Below are positions 61,077-64,000 of a stretch of 64,000 bases of DNA, piece after piece. The DNA is taken from positions 10,660,098 through 10,724,097 of the forward strand of contig OX344756.2 in NCBI GenBank assembly GCA_947034885.2, in the 5' to 3' direction. The notes beneath the pieces were generated by a model, which was not told where the DNA came from, did not search any database, and saw only the letters and a list, made by a program, of their open reading frames with translations. The DNA is from Thuidium tamariscinum (lineage: Eukaryota > Streptophyta > Bryopsida > Hypnales > Thuidiaceae). A program made the translations under genes and the position numbers. The stretch's first letter is position 1. Each line of letters opens with the position of its first letter.

Positions 61077-62994
61077 GCTCTTGAAAATGTGACCGAGCTC
61101 CTTGTCCAGCTGAGCTCCATTGAGAGCGTCATAGCTCTCGTTCCGTTCCATTTAGCTCAATTTCAGCTCGATCGGATCCCTTCCCAGAGCATCACACCAA
61201 CGAACCATGCAAATTTGCTCCACAAATATTTTGTTGAGAGAATACTTCAGAAGCTCGAGTTTGCGTTGAGAGTTGCAGTAGCAGCGGGCGTTGCGAGTGG
61301 AATGGCGGGGCTTCAATTCAAAACGAGAGAGACGAAGTGGAAAATTGGTATCTGGGTGGATACCCGCGATCATGTATCCGGTTCTCTACTACGTCGTGGG
61401 ACGGGTAATTGATAATCATAAAGCATTGTCAAACCTAAGGACTTAATATTTTCTCTTTTGGCAACAAAAAAATCTACCATGTAACCATACTTGGATAGAA
61501 ATCATTTTACAAGAACATATTTGAACTAAAGACATTCAATTTTGATGATTTCATTCGTATATTAACAACCATCATTTATCATTTGGCAACTAAATTTGAT
61601 TCTTGGGACCAAAAATTGAGCTTAGGATAACAAAAACTCTAACATTCTGCTAACAAAAATATCAACAAGTATAAGTGATATGTTTTTAATCTTTAAGAGT
61701 TTCTACTAGAAAACGAAATGCAAACCTAGAGTTTTTTAGGCAAAATAAATTATAAGAATTTCAATATAGGATATTTGTTATTGTAAGTCTTTTTCTTTTG
61801 CACAATTTTTATTTGAAAGGACTTGGAATTCATGAAGTACCAAAAGCCCATGCTACTTACATCACAAAAAAAATTGCAAAATTTGTTTTTTCAATATACT
61901 TGGATGTACTTCATTTGTTTCAAGTTTCTCCTTTAGGAAGCTTTTGAAATTATTCATAATCCACCTAGTAGAAGCTAGGACTTCTAGGTGTTAAAATTCA
62001 ATTGCAAAGAAATGTGAGAAATATTAATATGTACATACTCCCTTAATTTTTTTAAAAGCTTCATGTTTCCTTGATGTTTTGCAAAGGAAACATAGGTCTT
62101 TATTATAAACACAAGGAATAATTATTATAAAAAATTCTCAAAAAGAATTCAAAAATTCACAAAAGAAAATTTCATATTAAGGTCTTCCATACCCAAATAT
62201 ATATACTCCATATCTTCATATTGTATTTAAACTCTTCTTCCTCTTAGGAAAATCTAAATGATTTTCTAGGCTACACTCTTTATAATTTTGCAATGATAGA
62301 CTCGTATTTATATATTTTGTGCAATGTTGAGAATGCCCACAATCAACAACAAGAAGCTTGTTCTCAAGTGCTTTTGTGTGCAGTCATGAAAGTGGCTACT
62401 ACATTTGGTAAGAAACTTGTATTTATGCACTTTTGTACAATTATGAAAATGACATTCATCACAAGAATATTTATATAGTGCATTTTGTAGTACAATTTTG
62501 AAGGCGGATCATGAAGAATTTGGAGCACATAATAGCAAACCACAAATTTTGAATTTTGAATTTTGAAATTCATCTTCGAAATGTAGTGTGAAAAGCATGC
62601 ACATTTCCAAAAAAATTCTAATTAGTTTCCATTCACTAAAAATCCCATTGGCATGGGAATTAAAAGATTCAACTAGGGATACTCAAAGTTGTCCCTTCTT
62701 GCACTAGGCATAATTCCTAATTTTCACCAACCAAGCTTCAATATATGTTTTTCCAAATTCACATGCTATATGCCCAAGTTCTAAAAGTTTAAAGCTTTAT
62801 CAATAAACTACCACTTGAACCATGATTCAAGTACCTCTATATCCTCCATATCGATCAATGTACCCATTATAAGATTTTCAATAGCTCATTTATTGTCTAA
62901 AGTGATTGCAAGTGTCTAACCTCCAAAACATAAAGTTTGATACGTCTTGCAAACATTGATGGTGATTGTGGTGTGTCATTCACCATGGAATATA
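61077..62994. other. Upstream region of SPC25 and AT-rich spacer
   Basis: The first 350 bp is of mixed composition and is the likely SPC25 promoter; the rest is AT-rich with no recognised gene. The ORF at 61089-61412 on the plus strand has no domain and lies over the SPC25 upstream region. Confidence 0.4.
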
Positions 62995-63200
62995 CAAATG
63001 GTCAATTTTGTTAAAATGACAATATTCCGAGTGCCATTTTGACAAATTCCAATACCACTTTGACAAATTTCAAGTGCCATTTTGACATAGAGGCCTAGAG
63101 GTAGAGGAAGAAAATGTGCCATTTTAACAAAATATCATGCCACTTTAATGGAATGCCATGCCATTTTATTGGAATAATGCCATTTTAACAAAATTGATTA
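62995..63200. repeat. Degenerate tandem repeat of GCCATTTTGACAAA
   Basis: About eight units of roughly 20-27 bp built on 'tgccattttgacaaa' or 'tgccattttaacaaaa' occur in direct orientation. Lies 170 bp beyond the serine acetyltransferase stop codon. Confidence 0.6.
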
Positions 63201-63369
63201 TACAATGAGTACTCAAATGAAAGCTCTCTTAAGTTAATAACACTATTTTCTAGGTAGTCAAGATGCTTGACAATTAACTCCTCCAAATGGACATGGAGAA
63301 AACTAAATTTTTACTGAATTGATAAGAAAAAACCCAAACCCAAATTGCGTAAGTTAGATCGGTTTCAGT

Positions 63370-64000
63370 TCAGATCACGTAATCAGACCACCCTTTGATA
63401 AGATGGTCCATAGTGTTACTCGGAATCTCGTTCAACTTCGTAGGCTGAGCTTTCCCACCAATGAGCCTCGCCGGGTTGCCCACCGCAGTCGTCCTTCTCG
63501 GCACATCAATGAGCACCAGCGACCCCGATCCGATTTTCGCCCCATCCCCGACGTGAATGTTGCCCAGCAGAATCGCTCCAGCCCCAATCAGTACGCCGTC
63601 TCCAATCTTGGGGTGCCGATCCCCAATGACCGCCCCCGTCCCTCCGAGAGTCACACTGTGCAAGATCGACACATTGCTGCCGATGGCGGCCGTCTCCCCT
63701 ACCACCAACCCTGTTGCGTGATCCAGAAACAGGCCGGAGCCGATTCGAGCAGCTGGGTGGATGTCCACATGGAACACTTCCGAGACGCGGCTTTGCATTA
63801 GGAAGGCGAGAGACTTGCGGTCGTGCTTCCAGAGCCAGTGGGAGACTCGGTACGCTTGGCAGGCGAGGAAGCCCTTGTAGTAGAGGAGGCAGTGGCAGTA
63901 GGAGGAGCAGGCTGGATCCTTGGTTCGCACGGCCTGCAAATCCGCCCGGATGGCCAGCTGAATGTTCTCGTCGCTGTTGAAGATGTCCACGATCAGACCG
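63370..64000 (-). CDS. Serine O-acetyltransferase, C-terminal part, cut by window edge
   Basis: An uninterrupted frame enters from the right edge and ends at TGA 63370-63372. It covers about 209 residues: the N-terminal catalytic SATase segment (IRADLQAVRTKDPACSSYCH, YKGFLACQAYRVSHWLW) and the left-handed beta-helix of hexapeptide repeats (VFHVDIHPAARIGSGLFLDH, GLVVGETAAIGSNVSI, HPKIGDGVLIGAGAILLGN). The enzyme makes O-acetylserine from serine and acetyl-CoA, the first step of cysteine synthesis. The C-terminus SDYVI with terminal Ile is the tail that plant SERATs insert into the O-acetylserine(thiol)lyase active site to form the cysteine synthase complex. No intron in the visible part, as in several plant SERAT genes. 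Any plastid or mitochondrial transit peptide lies outside the window, so compartment and isoform cannot be assigned. GC-rich, unlike its AT-rich flank. Confidence 0.95.
   Translation of the reverse strand, partial: GLIVDIFNSDENIQLAIRADLQAVRTKDPACSSYCHCLLYYKGFLACQAYRVSHWLWKHDRKSLAFLMQSRVSEVFHVDIHPAARIGSGLFLDHATGLVVGETAAIGSNVSILHSVTLGGTGAVIGDRHPKIGDGVLIGAGAILLGNIHVGDGAKIGSGSLVLIDVPRRTTAVGNPARLIGGKAQPTKLNEIPSNTMDHLIKGWSDYVI

Noticed and set aside
61089..61412. 107-codon plus-strand frame upstream of SPC25
   Set aside because: No domain; it overlaps the region expected to hold the SPC25 leader and promoter on the other strand.
63403..63980. Long plus-strand frames of 132 and 88 codons
   Set aside because: They are antisense shadows of the serine acetyltransferase coding sequence.
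1..64000. CRISPR arrays, bacterial operons, rRNA or intact tRNA genes
   Set aside because: No regularly spaced repeats with unique spacers, no ribosome-binding-site-led gene clusters, and no full tRNA or rRNA sequence was seen; the genes are spliced and eukaryotic.

Overview
The window comes from a plant-type (streptophyte) nuclear genome. Genes are split by many short GT-AG introns. Exons are near 45-60 % GC by eye while spacers are very AT-rich. A short run of the plant telomere-type repeat TTTAGGG lies in one intron, and the conserved proteins read like their land-plant homologues. A seed-free plant such as a bryophyte is my guess, but the sequence does not fix the species.

Six genes are supported. 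From left to right they are: an AT-rich three-exon gene for a secreted, hydrophilic, LEA-like protein of unknown function (5868-10313, +); a lysosomal/vacuolar PQ-loop amino-acid-transporter-like protein in ten exons (18669-24269, +); a TTC27-type tetratricopeptide-repeat protein in 21 exons (40994-48485, +); replication factor C subunit 4 in 11 exons (52170-56075, +); an SPC25-like kinetochore subunit in seven exons (58789-61076, -); and the C-terminal part of an intronless serine O-acetyltransferase that runs off the right edge (63370-64000, -). The exon joins were worked out by hand. In all five spliced genes reading phase is kept across every junction. TTC27 totals 920 codons, RFC4 339, the PQ-loop gene 426, the LEA-like gene 508 and SPC25 242, stops included. 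Apart from RFC4 and SPC25 being convergent housekeeping genes of chromosome replication and segregation, I see no functional clustering.

The rest is a graveyard of DNA transposons. A 5.65-kb hAT element (30025-35674) is bounded by an exact 8-bp duplication and carries a broken BED-finger/hAT transposase. At least ten elements or fragments have termini reading TTAA-CCCCTAAA or close variants (piggyBac-like signature). One sits inside the hAT gene, and removing it with one TTAA brings the two halves of the reading frame back into register. Two or more families of TA-flanked MITEs with AGGTAG termini, two CACTA-type foldback MITEs with 3-bp duplications, Helitron-like 3' ends, near-perfect intronic hairpins and a 232-bp tandem array fill the spacers and introns. 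No TTAA-element transposase, Tc1/mariner transposase or Helitron helicase is present, so these short elements must have been mobilised from elsewhere in the genome.

Layout: 1-5.8 kb AT-rich spacer with one TTAA element and a nested MITE; 5.9-10.3 kb LEA-like gene; 10.3-16 kb elements; 16-18.7 kb GC-richer upstream region of the PQ-loop gene; 18.7-24.3 kb PQ-loop gene; 24.3-30 kb repeats; 30-35.7 kb hAT; 35.7-41 kb repeats; 41-48.5 kb TTC27; 48.5-52.2 kb repeats; 52.2-56.1 kb RFC4; 56.1-58.8 kb repeats; 58.8-61.1 kb SPC25; 61.1-63.4 kb AT-rich spacer; then serine acetyltransferase.
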